A DNA stretch of 64,000 nt from Nocardia vermiculata NBRC 100427 (GTDB taxonomy: Bacteria; Actinomycetota; Actinomycetes; Mycobacteriales; Mycobacteriaceae): contig NZ_BDCA01000002.1 of NCBI RefSeq assembly GCF_001613265.1, positions 372,001-436,000 of the forward strand, given 5' to 3'. Made by a program: the position numbers and the translations under genes. The notes below the pieces were generated by a model. The model saw only the letters and a list, made by a program, of their open reading frames with translations, searched no databases and was not told where the DNA came from. Shown here one piece after another: positions 17,835-27,599 of the stretch (the first letter of the stretch is position 1; every line of letters begins with the position of its first letter).

Positions 17835-19298
17835 TCACGACGCGATCGGCGGCTCACCCGGCAACACGATGCGTACCAGTGTGCCGCCCCGTGCGGAGGT
17901 GTCCACCGTGATGGTGCCCCCGTGCTTGGAGACGACCTGTTTCACGATGGCCAGCCCCAGTCCGGATCCCGGCATCGACCGGGAGGCCGTGGTGCGGTAG
18001 AAGCGTTCGAATACCAACTCCCGTTCCTCGGGTTCGATCCCCGGTCCCGCATCGTCGATGTCGATTTCCATCAGCCCCGGACCCACTTCGCGCATCGCGA
18101 GCACCACCTGCGCATCGGGAGGACTCCACTTCGCCGCGTTGTCCAGCACATTCAGGATCGCGCGTTCGAGTCCGGCGTCATGGCCGTAGACGAACCACGA
18201 CCGCGTCTGCGCCGCGAATTCCACATCGCCGCGCCGGCGCCGGACGCGTTCCAGCGCCCGCTCGGCGACCTCGCCGAGATCGACACGCTCGTAGACCGTT
18301 TCGGGTGCATCCTCGCGGGCCAGGTCGACCAGATCGCCCACCAGCGTCGACAGCTCCTCGATCTGGGCGATCACATCGGAGCGCAGTCCAGCCATGTCCT
18401 CCTCCGGGATCGGGGGCGCGTCCGGTCGGGACGAGGCGATCAGCAGTTCCATATTGGTGCGCAGCGAGGTGAGCGGGGTGCGCAATTCGTGGCCGGCGTC
18501 GGCCACCAGCCGCCGCTGCCGGTCGCGGGATTCCGCCAGCGCCCGCAGCATCAGATTGAAACTTTCGGTCAGCCGGGCCAATTCGTCGTCGCCGGTCACC
18601 GGTATGGGCGCCAGATCGTCGGTCCGGGCCACGCGCTCGGTGGCCGCCGTCAACCGCGCGATGGGGCGCAGGCCGGTACGGCCGACGGTTGCGCCGGCGG
18701 CACCGGCCACCAGCACACCGCAACCACCGATCGTGAACAGCAGCCAGGCGAGCCGGTCGAGCACTTCGCGGGTCGGTTCCAGGGAACGTGAGATCACCAG
18801 GGTTGCGCCCGATTTGGTGCGGCGGGCCAGCACGCGCTGGTTGTTGGCGGTGCGCAGTGAGGCCTCGGCATGTCCGTGGGCCACCGCCATCTCGGCCGGC
18901 CCCACCGGCGGGTCCATCGGTTGCGGTGGCGCATAGGGGACATCGGTGTCGGGGTAGATCAACGCGATACCGATGTCGTTGGAGTACAGGCTGCCGAACA
19001 TGACGATCGCCTGGAACCCCTGCAGATCGATGTTGTTCTCGACCATGACGTCCGAGCGGCTGCGCAACTGGCTGTCCACCTCGGCATAGAGGGCACGCGC
19101 CACCAGCGCGTACGCGGCGATCGAGGTGACCGCGACGGCGATGGCCACGACCGAGGCGGCCAGCAGCGTCACCCGCCAGCGCAAGGAGACCGAGCTGGTC
19201 AGCGGCATGGGCGGGCGCATCTCGTGTGGATCGGGGCGGGCCCGCAACCGGGCCACCCGATCGGGACGCCCACCGTGTCCCTGATGAGTTCGTGCCAC
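17835..19298 (-). CDS. mprB: MprB sensor histidine kinase
   Basis: The 487-residue kinase has membrane segments near residues 42-66 and 185-205 that enclose an extracytoplasmic sensor region. HAMP, HisKA (His270 in VADAGHELRTPLTSLR) and HATPase domains follow (NVLDNAAKWSPP, DDAGPGIEPEE, GSGLGLAIVKQVV). MprB senses envelope stress and phosphorylates MprA. It starts at a GTG 10 bases after mprA. A later start at Met27 or Met31 would still keep the first membrane segment. Confidence 0.93.
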   Translation of the reverse strand: MARTHQGHGGRPDRVARLRARPDPHEMRPPMPLTSSVSLRWRVTLLAASVVAIAVAVTSIAAYALVARALYAEVDSQLRSRSDVMVENNIDLQGFQAIVMFGSLYSNDIGIALIYPDTDVPYAPPQPMDPPVGPAEMAVAHGHAEASLRTANNQRVLARRTKSGATLVISRSLEPTREVLDRLAWLLFTIGGCGVLVAGAAGATVGRTGLRPIARLTAATERVARTDDLAPIPVTGDDELARLTESFNLMLRALAESRDRQRRLVADAGHELRTPLTSLRTNMELLIASSRPDAPPIPEEDMAGLRSDVIAQIEELSTLVGDLVDLAREDAPETVYERVDLGEVAERALERVRRRRGDVEFAAQTRSWFVYGHDAGLERAILNVLDNAAKWSPPDAQVVLAMREVGPGLMEIDIDDAGPGIEPEERELVFERFYRTTASRSMPGSGLGLAIVKQVVSKHGGTITVDTSARGGTLVRIVLPGEPPIAS

Positions 19299-19308
19299 GA
19301 CGACCGGC

Positions 19309-19998
19309 CTACGGAGGGGTCTCGCGCAGCACGTAACCCACCCCGCGCACGGTGTGGATCAACCTGGGCTCCCCCTCGGCCTCGGTTTTGCGCCGCAGAT
19401 AGCCGATATATACCTCCAGCGCATTGCCGGAGGTCGGGAAGTCGTATCCCCAGACTTCTTCCAGAATGCGCCCGCGGGTCAGCACTCGGCGTGGGTTGGC
19501 CATCAACATTTCCAGCAGCGAGAATTCGGTACGGGTCAGGCTGATGGCCCGCTCACCGCGGGACACCTCACGGGTCACCGGATCCAATGACAGGTCCGCG
19601 AAACGCATCGTCTCGGAGAAATCCCCCGCCGGGTCGCCGGCCGTCCGGCGCAGCAGTGCGCGCAAACGCGCCAGCAATTCCTCGAGAGCGAACGGCTTCG
19701 GCAGATAGTCGTCGGCACCGGCGTCGAGCCCGGCCACTCGCTCGGAGACCGAATCACGGGCGGTGAGTACGAGAATCGGCAGGTCGTCACCGGTGCTACG
19801 CAACTGGCGGCATACTTCCAGACCGTCCAGCCGGGGCATCATCACATCGAGCACCAGAGCATCGGGCCGCGCCGCTCGCACCTTCTCCAGGGCATCGACC
19901 CCGTCGACTGCCAGTTCGACGGAATATCCGTTGAAGGTGAGCGACCGGCGCAGCGACTCGCGCACCGCGCGATCGTCGTCGACTACCAGAATCCGCAT
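19309..19998 (-). CDS. mprA: MprA response regulator, OmpR family
   Basis: The 229-residue regulator has a receiver domain starting MRILVVDDD, with phosphorylated Asp51 in LVLDVMMP and Lys in the KPFALEEL motif. A winged-helix OmpR-type output domain follows. The start at 19998 matches the family's normal start. The gene leads mprA-mprB-pepD-moaB2-small protein, with candidate MprA boxes 20-40 bases upstream, consistent with autoregulation. It is divergent from the conservon. Confidence 0.94.
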   Translation of the reverse strand: MRILVVDDDRAVRESLRRSLTFNGYSVELAVDGVDALEKVRAARPDALVLDVMMPRLDGLEVCRQLRSTGDDLPILVLTARDSVSERVAGLDAGADDYLPKPFALEELLARLRALLRRTAGDPAGDFSETMRFADLSLDPVTREVSRGERAISLTRTEFSLLEMLMANPRRVLTRGRILEEVWGYDFPTSGNALEVYIGYLRRKTEAEGEPRLIHTVRGVGYVLRETPP

Positions 19999-20019
19999 GG
20001 CCTCCAGTTTGACCGGATC

Positions 20020-20038
20020 GACTGAGAGGCGACTGAGA
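20020..20038 (-). promoter_or_regulatory. Candidate MprA box upstream of mprA
   Basis: TCTCAGTC repeats twice on the minus strand with an 11-base period, only about 22 bases before the mprA start codon. It is identical in sequence and spacing to the pair before pepD. Confidence 0.75.
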
Positions 20039-20097
20039 ACGGGGCAATCGACACGCCGCACATCTACAACTGGTGACCTGCGTATTCATCGAAAATA

Positions 20098-20128
20098 CTT
20101 CCGGAAAGTATGGATAGCTTCCGAAAGT
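20098..20128. promoter_or_regulatory. Direct repeat between mprA and the conservon
   Basis: CTTCCGGAAAGT and CTTCCGAAAGTT start exactly 20 bases apart, two helical turns. This is the binding-site geometry of many dimeric activators. It could serve either divergent gene. Confidence 0.5.
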
Positions 20129-20318
20129 TGTTGCGCCGAGCGGAATTAGCCACCGTGTGTGGAAGCCCTCCAAATTGCCGCGAACGTGTTCTCACGGTAT
20201 GTTGCCAGCGGTAAAAGTAGACCTCTAGTTGGTTCTCAAACCCGTTTGACCCCACGGCCAGATGCGGGCGGCGGCCGGAACCCGGGGCACGTGCGCGAGC
20301 GGAGGCGACGGAAGCGGG

Positions 20319-23201
20319 ATGGGCAGTGCACCGCGGCCATGGCAGAAGAGTTTGTCCAACCTGTCCGTAACCAGCAAAGTCGGCATCGTCCTGCTGTTGC
20401 CGGTCGTGCTGGCGTCGGCATTCGCCGTGCTGCGGATCAAGGACGAACTCGGCACCATCTCACAGCTGGACACAGCCGGTGAGCAGGCCCAGATCATTCG
20501 ACCGACCCTCGATTTCGGTTCGGCGGCCAACAATCTCGCCGTCACGATGGGCAACGGCGACGGAATTGTGCAATCGGCGGTCGATCAAGCCGCCGGACGC
20601 TTCGATCAGGCCGCGGCCGACCTCCAGACGGCGTTGCAGAATTCCCCGACCGACAAACGGGTGGAGACCGAACTCACTCAGTCCCTGGCTGCCGGACGCA
20701 CGCTACGCAACAGCCTGCAGGGCGGCGCGCCGCAGGAGGTCGTGAAACAGGCGAGTGAGGTCAACAGCCACATCAGCAATGCCGTGTCCTCGCTGGCGAC
20801 CCCCAAGGAAACCAGCATCGAGCGGCTCTACGTCCAGATGGGCGTCGTCGCCATCGCCCGCCAGATGTTCACCCAGCAGCAGCTGGCGTTGGAGAGCGGA
20901 GCGATCAGCGACAACCCGGCCGTGCTGGCCCAGGTGCTGATCGCTACCGGCGCCGAACTCACCATGATCAATCAGTATGCGGTGGTGCAGCCGGATTCGG
21001 CGCTGAAGCCGGACGTACTGCTGGGCGCGGCCCAGGCACGGATCGCGGCGCTGAGCCAGAATTCGGTCGAGCCGATCGATGTCCCCGGCGTGGTGCAATC
21101 CCTGCAGACCAGTACCGCCACCTACGACGAGGCGACCAATCACCTCGTCGATCTCATCGACACCGGACTGAAAGACCGCTCGATCGATGCCCGCAGCACG
21201 GTGCTGCGCGATGTGGCGTTGGTGGTCGTGACCCTGCTGGCCGGCCTGGCCCTGGCGCTGGGCGTGGCCCGGTCGCTGGTCGTCCCGATCCGCCGGCTGC
21301 GCCGCGATTCCCTGCAGGTGGCCCACACCGACCTGCCCGCCGAACTCGCGGTCGTGCGCGGCGGCGGCGCGACTCCGGAGATCGTCCCGGTCGGCGTGCA
21401 GACCACCGAGGAGATCGGCCAGCTCGCGCGCGCCGTCGACGATATGCACCATCAGGCGCTCTACCTCGCCGCCGAACAGGCGCGCCTACGGTTGCAGATC
21501 AGCAATATGTTCGAAACGCTCTCGCGCCGAAGCCAGTCGCTGGTCGAGCAGCAGCTGGCACTGATCGAGGACCTCGAACGTGACGAGGACGACTCGGGCC
21601 GCCTGCAGAGCCTGTTCCGCCTGGACCATCTCGCGACCCGCATGCGCCGCAACGGCGACAACCTGCTGGTGCTCGCCGGCACCGCACTGCGCCGCGGCCA
21701 TCTGCCGCCGGTGCCGCTGTCGGACATGCTGTGGAGTGCGGTGTCGCAGGTCGAGGACTATCAGCGCGTGGAAATCGGTTCGGTGCCCGACGGCATCGTC
21801 GCCGGTGAGCCGGCCGTCGACATCGAACACCTGCTGGCCGAGCTGATCGACAACTCACTGCGTTATTCACCGCCGAACACGCCGGTGGCGGTGTCGGTGT
21901 CGCGTGCGGTCGACGGCGGGTACCTGATCGAGATCACCGACCGCGGGCTCGGAATGTCCGCGGACGATATGGATGCGACGAACGAGCGACTGGCCTCCGG
22001 CGGTGAGGTCACCATCGAGACCGCACGGCGGATGGGCCTTTTCGTCGTCGGCAGACTGGCCAGCCGGCACACCATCACGGTGGGCCTGCGCCGGACCTCG
22101 TCGATGGCACAGCAGCCCGGGATCACCGCGAGCGTGCATCTGCCGGGCGCGCTGGTATCGCCCGCCGAAGCGGCCGCACCGCCGCCGATCACCTCGTTCA
22201 CGACTCCCGTCCCGGAATTCCCGGCGCCGGTCGCAGACTTTCCGGGGCTGCCCCAGCGCCCCCTGGCCGCCGTGCCGAACCCACCGAGCATGTTCGGCGA
22301 AACCGCGGAGCCGCCGGCCGAATTCGTGCCCTCCTCGGGGCTGCCCCAGCGCCGCTCTGCCGGAGCGCCGGACGCCGAGGCGACCCCGGTCACCCGGCTC
22401 ACTCCGATTCCCGATATCTCCGAAAGTCAGCGCCACGCTCCGGCCGGCGACGGTGTCCTGCGCGGCGCCGACGAACAGCACCCGGCGTACCGGGACGACA
22501 CGGCCACCGGACAGCAGCAACGGGTCGACACCACCACCGGACAGCAGCGCCGGGTCGACACCCCCGTCGACGACACCGAGGCCGCGCGAACCCGCACGCC
22601 GGCCGCCGACCGGGACAGCGAATTCGCTCCGCTGCCGTCACGGCGGCCGGCCCCGGCGGACCCGCGGCCCCGGCCGCAGTCGGAGTCGATCGACATCTGG
22701 GCCGAAACGGCGGTGATGCCGCCGGCGCAGCGGGCTCCCGATCACGAACACGCCACCCTGTCGAGCCACGGTGCGACCCTCGCGCCGCCGCGGCCGGATG
22801 CGGACGCACCGGCCAAGCCCGGCGGCCCCACCCCGATATATCAGCGCATGGTGTCGGAATGGCTGGTCGAGCCGTCCTCGGAGGCCCCTGCCGCACCGAG
22901 CGGCGCCTGGTCCTCCCCCGCCGACGCGGGCTGGGCGGCAGCCGCCGATGCCAGCGCACCGACCGCGAACTCCCGCACCACGGGGGGCCTGCCCATCCGG
23001 CGGCCCGGTGCGCAGCTGGTGCCCGGCGGCCTGACTCAGGACGATCCCGCCGAGGCTCGCGATCCGGAGGAGATTCGCAACAACTTGTCCAGGCATCTGA
23101 GCGGCGTCCGCAGTGGACGTGTCAGTGCGCAGAACGACCCGGTGCAGCACGACGCTGCCCAGCGAAACGACGCTCAGCAGAACGACGGAGGCTTTGCATG
23201 A
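20319..23201 (+). CDS. cvnA: Conservon sensor histidine kinase-like protein (CvnA)
   Basis: The protein has about 960 residues. It has a membrane segment near residues 20-38 and a large extracytoplasmic helical sensor region. A second membrane segment ([19 protein letters not shown]) is followed by a HAMP-like linker. The [21 protein letters not shown] helix carries the likely phosphoryl-acceptor His, and an HATPase core follows ([20 protein letters not shown]). The last 300 residues are a Pro/Ala-rich disordered tail. It overlaps the next gene by ATGA. In conservons this kinase works with a Roadblock protein, a DUF742 protein and a small GTPase as a membrane switch. The ATG at 20319 was chosen over an in-frame ATG 57 bases upstream because of nearby GGAGG. 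Confidence 0.9.
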   Translation: MGSAPRPWQKSLSNLSVTSKVGIVLLLPVVLASAFAVLRIKDELGTISQLDTAGEQAQIIRPTLDFGSAANNLAVTMGNGDGIVQSAVDQAAGRFDQAAADLQTALQNSPTDKRVETELTQSLAAGRTLRNSLQGGAPQEVVKQASEVNSHISNAVSSLATPKETSIERLYVQMGVVAIARQMFTQQQLALESGAISDNPAVLAQVLIATGAELTMINQYAVVQPDSALKPDVLLGAAQARIAALSQNSVEPIDVPGVVQSLQTSTATYDEATNHLVDLIDTGLKDRSIDARSTVLRDVALVVVTLLAGLALALGVARSLVVPIRRLRRDSLQVAHTDLPAELAVVRGGGATPEIVPVGVQTTEEIGQLARAVDDMHHQALYLAAEQARLRLQISNMFETLSRRSQSLVEQQLALIEDLERDEDDSGRLQSLFRLDHLATRMRRNGDNLLVLAGTALRRGHLPPVPLSDMLWSAVSQVEDYQRVEIGSVPDGIVAGEPAVDIEHLLAELIDNSLRYSPPNTPVAVSVSRAVDGGYLIEITDRGLGMSADDMDATNERLASGGEVTIETARRMGLFVVGRLASRHTITVGLRRTSSMAQQPGITASVHLPGALVSPAEAAAPPPITSFTTPVPEFPAPVADFPGLPQRPLAAVPNPPSMFGETAEPPAEFVPSSGLPQRRSAGAPDAEATPVTRLTPIPDISESQRHAPAGDGVLRGADEQHPAYRDDTATGQQQRVDTTTGQQRRVDTPVDDTEAARTRTPAADRDSEFAPLPSRRPAPADPRPRPQSESIDIWAETAVMPPAQRAPDHEHATLSSHGATLAPPRPDADAPAKPGGPTPIYQRMVSEWLVEPSSEAPAAPSGAWSSPADAGWAAAADASAPTANSRTTGGLPIRRPGAQLVPGGLTQDDPAEARDPEEIRNNLSRHLSGVRSGRVSAQNDPVQHDAAQRNDAQQNDGGFA

Positions 23202-23608
23202 CCGACACTGCGCAGAACAGCACCGACGAGAACCTGAACTGGCTCGTCACCCGCTTCACCAGAGAGGTGCCTGGAGTTTCGCACGCGGTTCTCGTTTCGG
23301 CCGACGGCCTGCTCCAGGCGACCAGCCCGCACCTGCCCGGCGATCGTGCCGAACAGCTCTCCGCGGTGACCGCCGGACTGGCGAGTCTGTCCATGGGCGC
23401 TGCGCAACTGTTCAACGGCGGCAAGGTGATGCAGTCGATTGTCGACATGCAGCGCGGTTATCTCCTGGTGATGAGCGTCGGCAACGGCTCGCATCTGGCG
23501 GTTCTGGCCAACAAGCAGCACGATATCGGCCGCATCGGCTACGAGATGGCGCTGCTTGTCGATCGAGTCGGATCGGTCGTGCAAGCCACGGCCCGTTCGG
23601 CGGTCTGA
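23198..23608 (+). CDS. cvnB: Roadblock/LC7-domain protein (CvnB)
   Basis: The 136-residue protein is a single Roadblock/LC7 domain ([24 protein letters not shown], then [19 protein letters not shown]). In bacteria these dimeric platforms act with MglA-like GTPases as regulators or GTPase-activating partners. The start codon overlaps the cvnA stop (ATGA), so the two proteins are likely made in fixed ratio. Confidence 0.93.
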   Translation: MTDTAQNSTDENLNWLVTRFTREVPGVSHAVLVSADGLLQATSPHLPGDRAEQLSAVTAGLASLSMGAAQLFNGGKVMQSIVDMQRGYLLVMSVGNGSHLAVLANKQHDIGRIGYEMALLVDRVGSVVQATARSAV

Positions 23609-23616
23609 CGATCACG

Positions 23617-23991
23617 ATGACCAGCTCCTTCGGAGCCGGGTCCGGCCGGCCAACCACACGCGTCCGTCCCTACGCCTTGACCGCGGGGCGCACCGAGCCC
23701 GCGGTCGAACTGCCCCTCGAGGCAGTCGTGGAGACCCTGCCCTACGCCAATCAATTCGATTGGCCCGCGGGCGATATTCGAACCGACATTCTGCGCTTGG
23801 GCGCCGGACGACTGTCCGTCGCCGAAATCGCAGCCCATCTGCAACGGCCGCTGGGCATGATCCGGGTCGTCATCGGCGACCTGGTGGTCGCCGGCACCCT
23901 GCGCGTACACACCACGCTCACCGAGGACGCAAGTTTCGACGAGCGGCGATCTTTGATGGAGAGGACTCTGCGTGGACTTCGTGCCCTCTGA
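23617..23991 (+). CDS. cvnC: DUF742 protein (CvnC)
   Basis: The 124-residue protein has the DUF742 layout: an Arg-rich N-terminus (TRVRPYALTAGRTEP), then a winged-helix-like region (GRLSVAEIAAHLQRPLGMIRVVIGDLVVAGTL). It is the third component of the conservon and probably binds the kinase or GTPase, although DNA binding by the winged-helix-like part cannot be ruled out. It starts 8 bases after cvnB and overlaps the cvnD start by 20 bases. Confidence 0.9.
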   Translation: MTSSFGAGSGRPTTRVRPYALTAGRTEPAVELPLEAVVETLPYANQFDWPAGDIRTDILRLGAGRLSVAEIAAHLQRPLGMIRVVIGDLVVAGTLRVHTTLTEDASFDERRSLMERTLRGLRAL

Positions 23992-24571
23992 CGCAGGCAC
24001 ACCCGACAACCGCACCGCGTCGACCAAGATCGTGGTGGCCGGAGGCTTCGGCGCCGGCAAAACCACCTTCGTCGGCGCTGTGTCGGAGATCGTGCCGCTG
24101 CGGACCGAGGCCATGGTCACCGGCATGTCCGACGGAGTCGACGACCTGTCGGCCACGCCGGGCAAGCAAACCACCACCGTGGCGATGGACTTCGGTCGCA
24201 TCATCCTGCCCGGCAATCTGACCCTGTATCTGTTCGGCACCCCCGGGCAACGCCGGTTCTGGTTCATGTGGGACGACCTGATCCGCGGCGCGATCGGCGC
24301 CGTCGTGCTGGTCGACACCCGTCGCATCGAGGACAGTTTCGCCGCGGTGGACTTCTTCGAGGCGCGCGGGCTGCCGTTCCTGGTGGCGGTCAACAAGTTT
24401 CCGAACGCACCGCGCTTCCCCGTTTCCGAGTTGCGCGAAGCACTCTCGATCCGGGACGGCGTTCCGGTCGTCGAGCTCGATGCCCGCGACGCCAACGAAG
24501 TGCGCGGAACGCTCGCGGCGGTCACGGAGTACGCGATCCAGCGCCTGACCGCCACCCACGCGACGGTGTGA
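23972..24571 (+). CDS. cvnD: Conservon small GTPase (CvnD), MglA-like
   Basis: The 199-residue G protein has P-loop GGFGAGKTT, a G3 region YLFGTPGQRRF (in place of the usual DxxGQ) and a G4 motif NKFP (in place of NKxD). Both variations are what I expect of the conservon GTPase group. It starts at a GTG 9 bases after GGAGAGG, inside the cvnC end. It would cycle between GTP and GDP states and relay the CvnA signal. Confidence 0.92.
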   Translation: MDFVPSDAGTPDNRTASTKIVVAGGFGAGKTTFVGAVSEIVPLRTEAMVTGMSDGVDDLSATPGKQTTTVAMDFGRIILPGNLTLYLFGTPGQRRFWFMWDDLIRGAIGAVVLVDTRRIEDSFAAVDFFEARGLPFLVAVNKFPNAPRFPVSELREALSIRDGVPVVELDARDANEVRGTLAAVTEYAIQRLTATHATV

Positions 24572-24603
24572 CGACTCCGCCCGGCCCGAACTAAGGGATT
24601 GCG

Positions 24604-25428
24604 ATGAACTACTTCACCATGGGCTACTGGGTGCTGATCCTGGCGCTCGGCGTGTCCGCGGCCGGCGCTGTCGTCGGCCTGGCCTGTATCCGGCAGTCGA
24701 CACTGTCGGTCACCGCACGGTTCCGGATGGTGTGGCTCACCGCGGCGGCGGTGTCCATCGGCGGGGTCGGTACCTGGCTCGCCGTCTATGTCTCGATGCT
24801 CGGTCTCGGGGTGTCCAGCGGCGAAATTCGCTACGGCGTGACGGCCATGGTCGCGGCGGTGATCCTGTCGGCGTTGTCGGTGCTGGCGGGCCTGGTGATC
24901 GCCGGTCGGGACGCCGTGCTCTCGCGGATCGCCGGTGGCGGCGCGGTCATGGGGATCGGCCTCGGTATCGCCCATCGGCTCGCCATGGGTGCCGTGGGGG
25001 TGCAGGGCTCGGTGTCGGTGAACATCTGGCTGTCGGTGGCTGCGGCCGCCGTGGCGATCGTCGCGTCGATCGGATTGCTCTGGGCCACTACGCGTTACCG
25101 CTCGATGATCGCGCTGGCCGGAGTCGCGGTCGTCTACGCGGTGGCGGTCACCGCGCTGCACTACATCGGCCAGGCCGGCGTGGACGTGCAGCTCGATCCC
25201 ACGGACGGACCGCCCGCGGGCGACGATCTGTTCACCCTGTTCGTGCCGGTATTCGTCATGGGCACACTGTCGCTGGCGATTCCGATCACCGCGGTCCTGG
25301 TGGCCCCCGACCGTTCCGGGACCGCACAGTCGCGCCGGGGCGCCGGGGCGTCCCGCGCGGATCAGGGCGGCACCGGTCGGCGCGGCACGGCACGTCCCGC
25401 CGACCGCACCCCACAGCCGGCGAGCTGA
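24604..25428 (+). CDS. MHYT-domain integral membrane protein with degenerate motifs
   Basis: The 274-residue protein has seven predicted membrane helices and a basic disordered C-terminal tail. MHYT domains carry three Met-His-Tyr-Thr-type motifs thought to bind a metal and sense O2, CO or NO. Here the first is WLAVYVSML (residues 58-66), the second IAHRLAMGA (122-130) and the third ALHYIGQAG (184-192), so only the third keeps His-Tyr. It starts 32 bases after cvnD with an AAGGGA site and ends at a terminator, so it is probably the fifth gene of the conservon operon and a membrane sensor or anchor for it. Confidence 0.8.
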   Translation: MNYFTMGYWVLILALGVSAAGAVVGLACIRQSTLSVTARFRMVWLTAAAVSIGGVGTWLAVYVSMLGLGVSSGEIRYGVTAMVAAVILSALSVLAGLVIAGRDAVLSRIAGGGAVMGIGLGIAHRLAMGAVGVQGSVSVNIWLSVAAAAVAIVASIGLLWATTRYRSMIALAGVAVVYAVAVTALHYIGQAGVDVQLDPTDGPPAGDDLFTLFVPVFVMGTLSLAIPITAVLVAPDRSGTAQSRRGAGASRADQGGTGRRGTARPADRTPQPAS

Positions 25429-25467
25429 ATCGCACGCACCGACGGGACCGGACGAGGTAGCCGGACA

Positions 25468-25517
25468 GCAACGACATCGGGTCGGACCGCATCAGCGGCC
25501 CGACCCGATGTCGTTGC
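25468..25517. terminator. Strong bidirectional terminator
   Basis: A perfect 18-bp inverted repeat with a 14-base loop lies between the convergent MHYT gene and the secreted-protein gene. It ends 11 bases before the latter's stop codon. Confidence 0.85.
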
Positions 25518-25528
25518 TACTACCGGAA

Positions 25529-26179
25529 TTACGGAGCGGGCGGAGTGTTCACGCGCTGGAAGTACTCGATCGCGACGAGCACACCGGACACGCCACCGAC
25601 GGTGACCAGACCGGCCGCGGCCCCCAGCGGAGCGCCGAGCGCCGCTCCGGTCAGGCAACCACCGATCCAGCCGGGCAGCACCAGGAACGGAGTGCCGACG
25701 GCAGCACCGAGGACACAACCACCGGCCAGCCCGATCGCGGTGCCGATCAGGGTGCCTACGCTGGTGGCCATCGTCATTTCGTTGATCGCGCTCTGCATGG
25801 CCGAGTCCAGGTCGTCGCGGCTGGCCACATCGTGCAGCATCGGGGCGGGATGGGCCGCTGCCCGATCCGTGCTCGGGGTCAGGGTGGCCTGGTTGCCGGC
25901 GATCTGTGCGGCAATCGGGAACTCCAGGCCGTCGTGCTGGTAGCTCAGCGGAAAGCCGCCGACAACCTTGCCCGAAACATCACGCACCTGGAATTGGCCC
26001 CCTTCGGTGGTCAGGGAGCCCCCGTCGGTTTTCACGACGACAGAGCGGTCCACCACGTTTGCCGTGTAGTGGATATCGGCGCTCGCGGGCGCTGCGGGAG
26101 CCGCGGAACCGGTGCCGGTGGAGATACCGAGCGCGGCGATGACCAGTGCCGACGTGGCGGCGAACTTCCTGAGCTTCAT
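25529..26179 (-). CDS. Secreted glycine-zipper protein of unknown function
   Basis: The 216-residue precursor has a signal peptide (MKLRKFAATSALVIAALG..., cleavage near SAA-PAAPAS). The mature N-terminal half (about 37-110) is beta-like (TANVVDRSVVVKTDGG). The C-terminal half is glycine/alanine zipper (VGTLIGTAIGLAGGCVLGAAVG) with two Cys. I recall proteins with this plan as frequent, uncharacterised exported proteins in Nocardia. The ATG at 26179 was chosen over one 4 codons upstream because it gives a normal signal peptide. The other such protein in this window is at 62992-64000. Confidence 0.75.
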   Translation of the reverse strand: MKLRKFAATSALVIAALGISTGTGSAAPAAPASADIHYTANVVDRSVVVKTDGGSLTTEGGQFQVRDVSGKVVGGFPLSYQHDGLEFPIAAQIAGNQATLTPSTDRAAAHPAPMLHDVASRDDLDSAMQSAINEMTMATSVGTLIGTAIGLAGGCVLGAAVGTPFLVLPGWIGGCLTGAALGAPLGAAAGLVTVGGVSGVLVAIEYFQRVNTPPAP

Positions 26180-26543
26180 ACCCTCATACACTTTCTCGAG
26201 CAGTTTGTCGGTGCTGGATTCCAGCTCCTGAGCCTCGAAAACGAAACCCTCGATCAGGCTGCGCCGCTGCTATTACGGTCACGTAACAAACGCCGTTAAC
26301 AAGCCGTATGGAAAATGCCAGGAAAGTTAATAACGTGAAAACTCGGACATCGCGGCGCTCGGCGGCACGCGAGATACCGGGCCCGAGAGCCGAATCAGCA
26401 GCGGGCCGGATCCGGTTGCGGCACATCTGCGGCCGCGGGCGAATTACAGTGTGAAGCACGCCCTTCGGCCGGTCCGACCCACCGGCCGCGCGGGGCACTC
26501 ACCGCACCGAACGGTCGCGAGCGGACGGATGAAAGAAGGCGAT
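26180..26543. other. Divergent intergenic region
   Basis: About 360 bases between the secreted-protein gene and the coiled-coil gene hold no clear gene. The part at 26270-26340 is AT-rich, with TTACGGTCACGTAA- and GTTAAC-like palindromic words. It is probably the promoter region of the minus-strand gene. Confidence 0.4.
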
Positions 26544-26846
26544 GTGACTCCGGAGCAGGAAGCGGTACTGCGCGATATGCAGATTCAGTTGCGCGAGCTG
26601 CGCACGGAAATCGGAGATCTGGAGACCACGGTGGCGGAGTTGGCCGCTCGACAGCCCTCCCCGGCCGGTCTGCCGTGGCCGCTGTCGGCCCTGGCCGCAC
26701 TCCTGCACGATCCCGCAGCGGTGATCGGCGACCAGATCGGACGCTGGGAGGCCCTGCTGGAGGAATTCCGAAACAAGCCCGGCGAGATGCCACAATTTAC
26801 TGCACGAGCCCTGGAAGCGAAATCATCTGATGCAGAGAGTAAGTGA
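26544..26846 (+). CDS. Small coiled-coil protein of unknown function
   Basis: The 100-residue product has a long heptad-like N-terminal helix (residues 3-40, QEAVLRDMQIQLRELRTEI...) and a Trp/Pro segment (LPWPLSALAALLHDP). The acidic C-terminus is charged. I chose the GTG at 26544, 4-5 bases after AGAAGG; an ATG at 26529 in frame would add five residues. No family is recognised. A terminator follows. Confidence 0.6.
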   Translation: MTPEQEAVLRDMQIQLRELRTEIGDLETTVAELAARQPSPAGLPWPLSALAALLHDPAAVIGDQIGRWEALLEEFRNKPGEMPQFTARALEAKSSDAESK

Positions 26847-26868
26847 GCGGGCCGAAAAATGGCGATGA

Positions 26869-26899
26869 GCGGGTTCTCCTGGTTACCAGGAGAACCCGC
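26869..26899 (+). terminator. Intrinsic-type hairpin terminator
   Basis: A perfect 14-bp stem (GCGGGTTCTCCTGG and complement) with a 3-base loop starts 22 bases after the coiled-coil gene. Confidence 0.8.
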
Positions 26900-27136
26900 C
26901 CTCGCGACCCAGAATACCGATACCGCCTCGGAACGACAGCGAAACGACCGGATTTCTATACTCAAAAATCCGACGTCCGTGCATATTTCACCATTCAGCT
27001 AATTTGTCGCTAGCTTAGTTTCGGCGATAAACCTGGTCATTGCCCCTCATGCGATAACCAGGCAATCGCCAGATGATGTCGTGCCGTGCCGTCGTTCCGT
27101 GTCGTGCCCTGCCGTGCCGTGTCGTTCAAAGTGGCA

Positions 27137-27310
27137 CTAGAGCCGGGCCGGGTCGATCAGGCCCCGCTGCACCGCGGTGACCAGGCGCCGCGGAACCTTG
27201 TGCACCACGCCGCCGACACGGACCGGCACCAGGTCGGGAGGGGTCGCCTTCCAGTTCGCCCGCCGACTGTGGGTGTTGGCACGCGACATTCGGCGCTTCG
27301 GCACTGCCAT
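27137..27310 (-). CDS. rpmF: 50S ribosomal protein L32, cysteine-free
   Basis: The 57-residue protein begins [17 protein letters not shown] and ends [17 protein letters not shown]. It lacks the CxxC pairs found in zinc-binding L32. It is the last gene of the minus-strand arm of the zinc-starvation island, one base after rpmE2. A cysteine-free paralogue can replace a zinc-binding one and release zinc. In many actinobacteria this form is the only L32, so a second copy should be looked for elsewhere. Confidence 0.9.
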   Translation of the reverse strand: MAVPKRRMSRANTHSRRANWKATPPDLVPVRVGGVVHKVPRRLVTAVQRGLIDPARL

Positions 27311-27311
27311 C

Positions 27312-27590
27312 TCAGCTCTCCTCTCGTCCGGAGCCGGTGCGCGGCGTGCGCTTGCCGTATTTGCGTTCGAATTTCTCCACCCGCCCCTGGGTGTCCAGCA
27401 CGCGATGGGCACCGGTCCAGAACGGATGGGAGTCCGCGGTGACATCGACGGTGATCAGCGGATAGGTGTTGCCGTCGGCCCATTCGACGGTGCGCGTGGC
27501 GGTTGCCGTCGAACGGGTGAGAATGCGCTTTCCGGTACTCACATCCTCGAAGACCACCGGATGGTAGTCCGGATGAATTCCTGATTTCAT
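27312..27590 (-). CDS. rpmE2: 50S ribosomal protein L31, type B
   Basis: The 92-residue protein opens [20 protein letters not shown] and contains [18 protein letters not shown] and [10 protein letters not shown], the type B L31 pattern, with no cysteine. Type B L31 replaces zinc-binding type A L31 under zinc limitation. It is in the same transcription unit as the MRF-like GTPase and rpmF. Confidence 0.95.
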   Translation of the reverse strand: MKSGIHPDYHPVVFEDVSTGKRILTRSTATATRTVEWADGNTYPLITVDVTADSHPFWTGAHRVLDTQGRVEKFERKYGKRTPRTGSGREES

Positions 27591-27599
27591 TGTCTGCCT

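Noticed and set aside
27070..27125. GTCGT/GCCGT short-word repeats between the coiled-coil gene and rpmF
   Set aside because: Low-complexity sequence without regular period; no function suggested.
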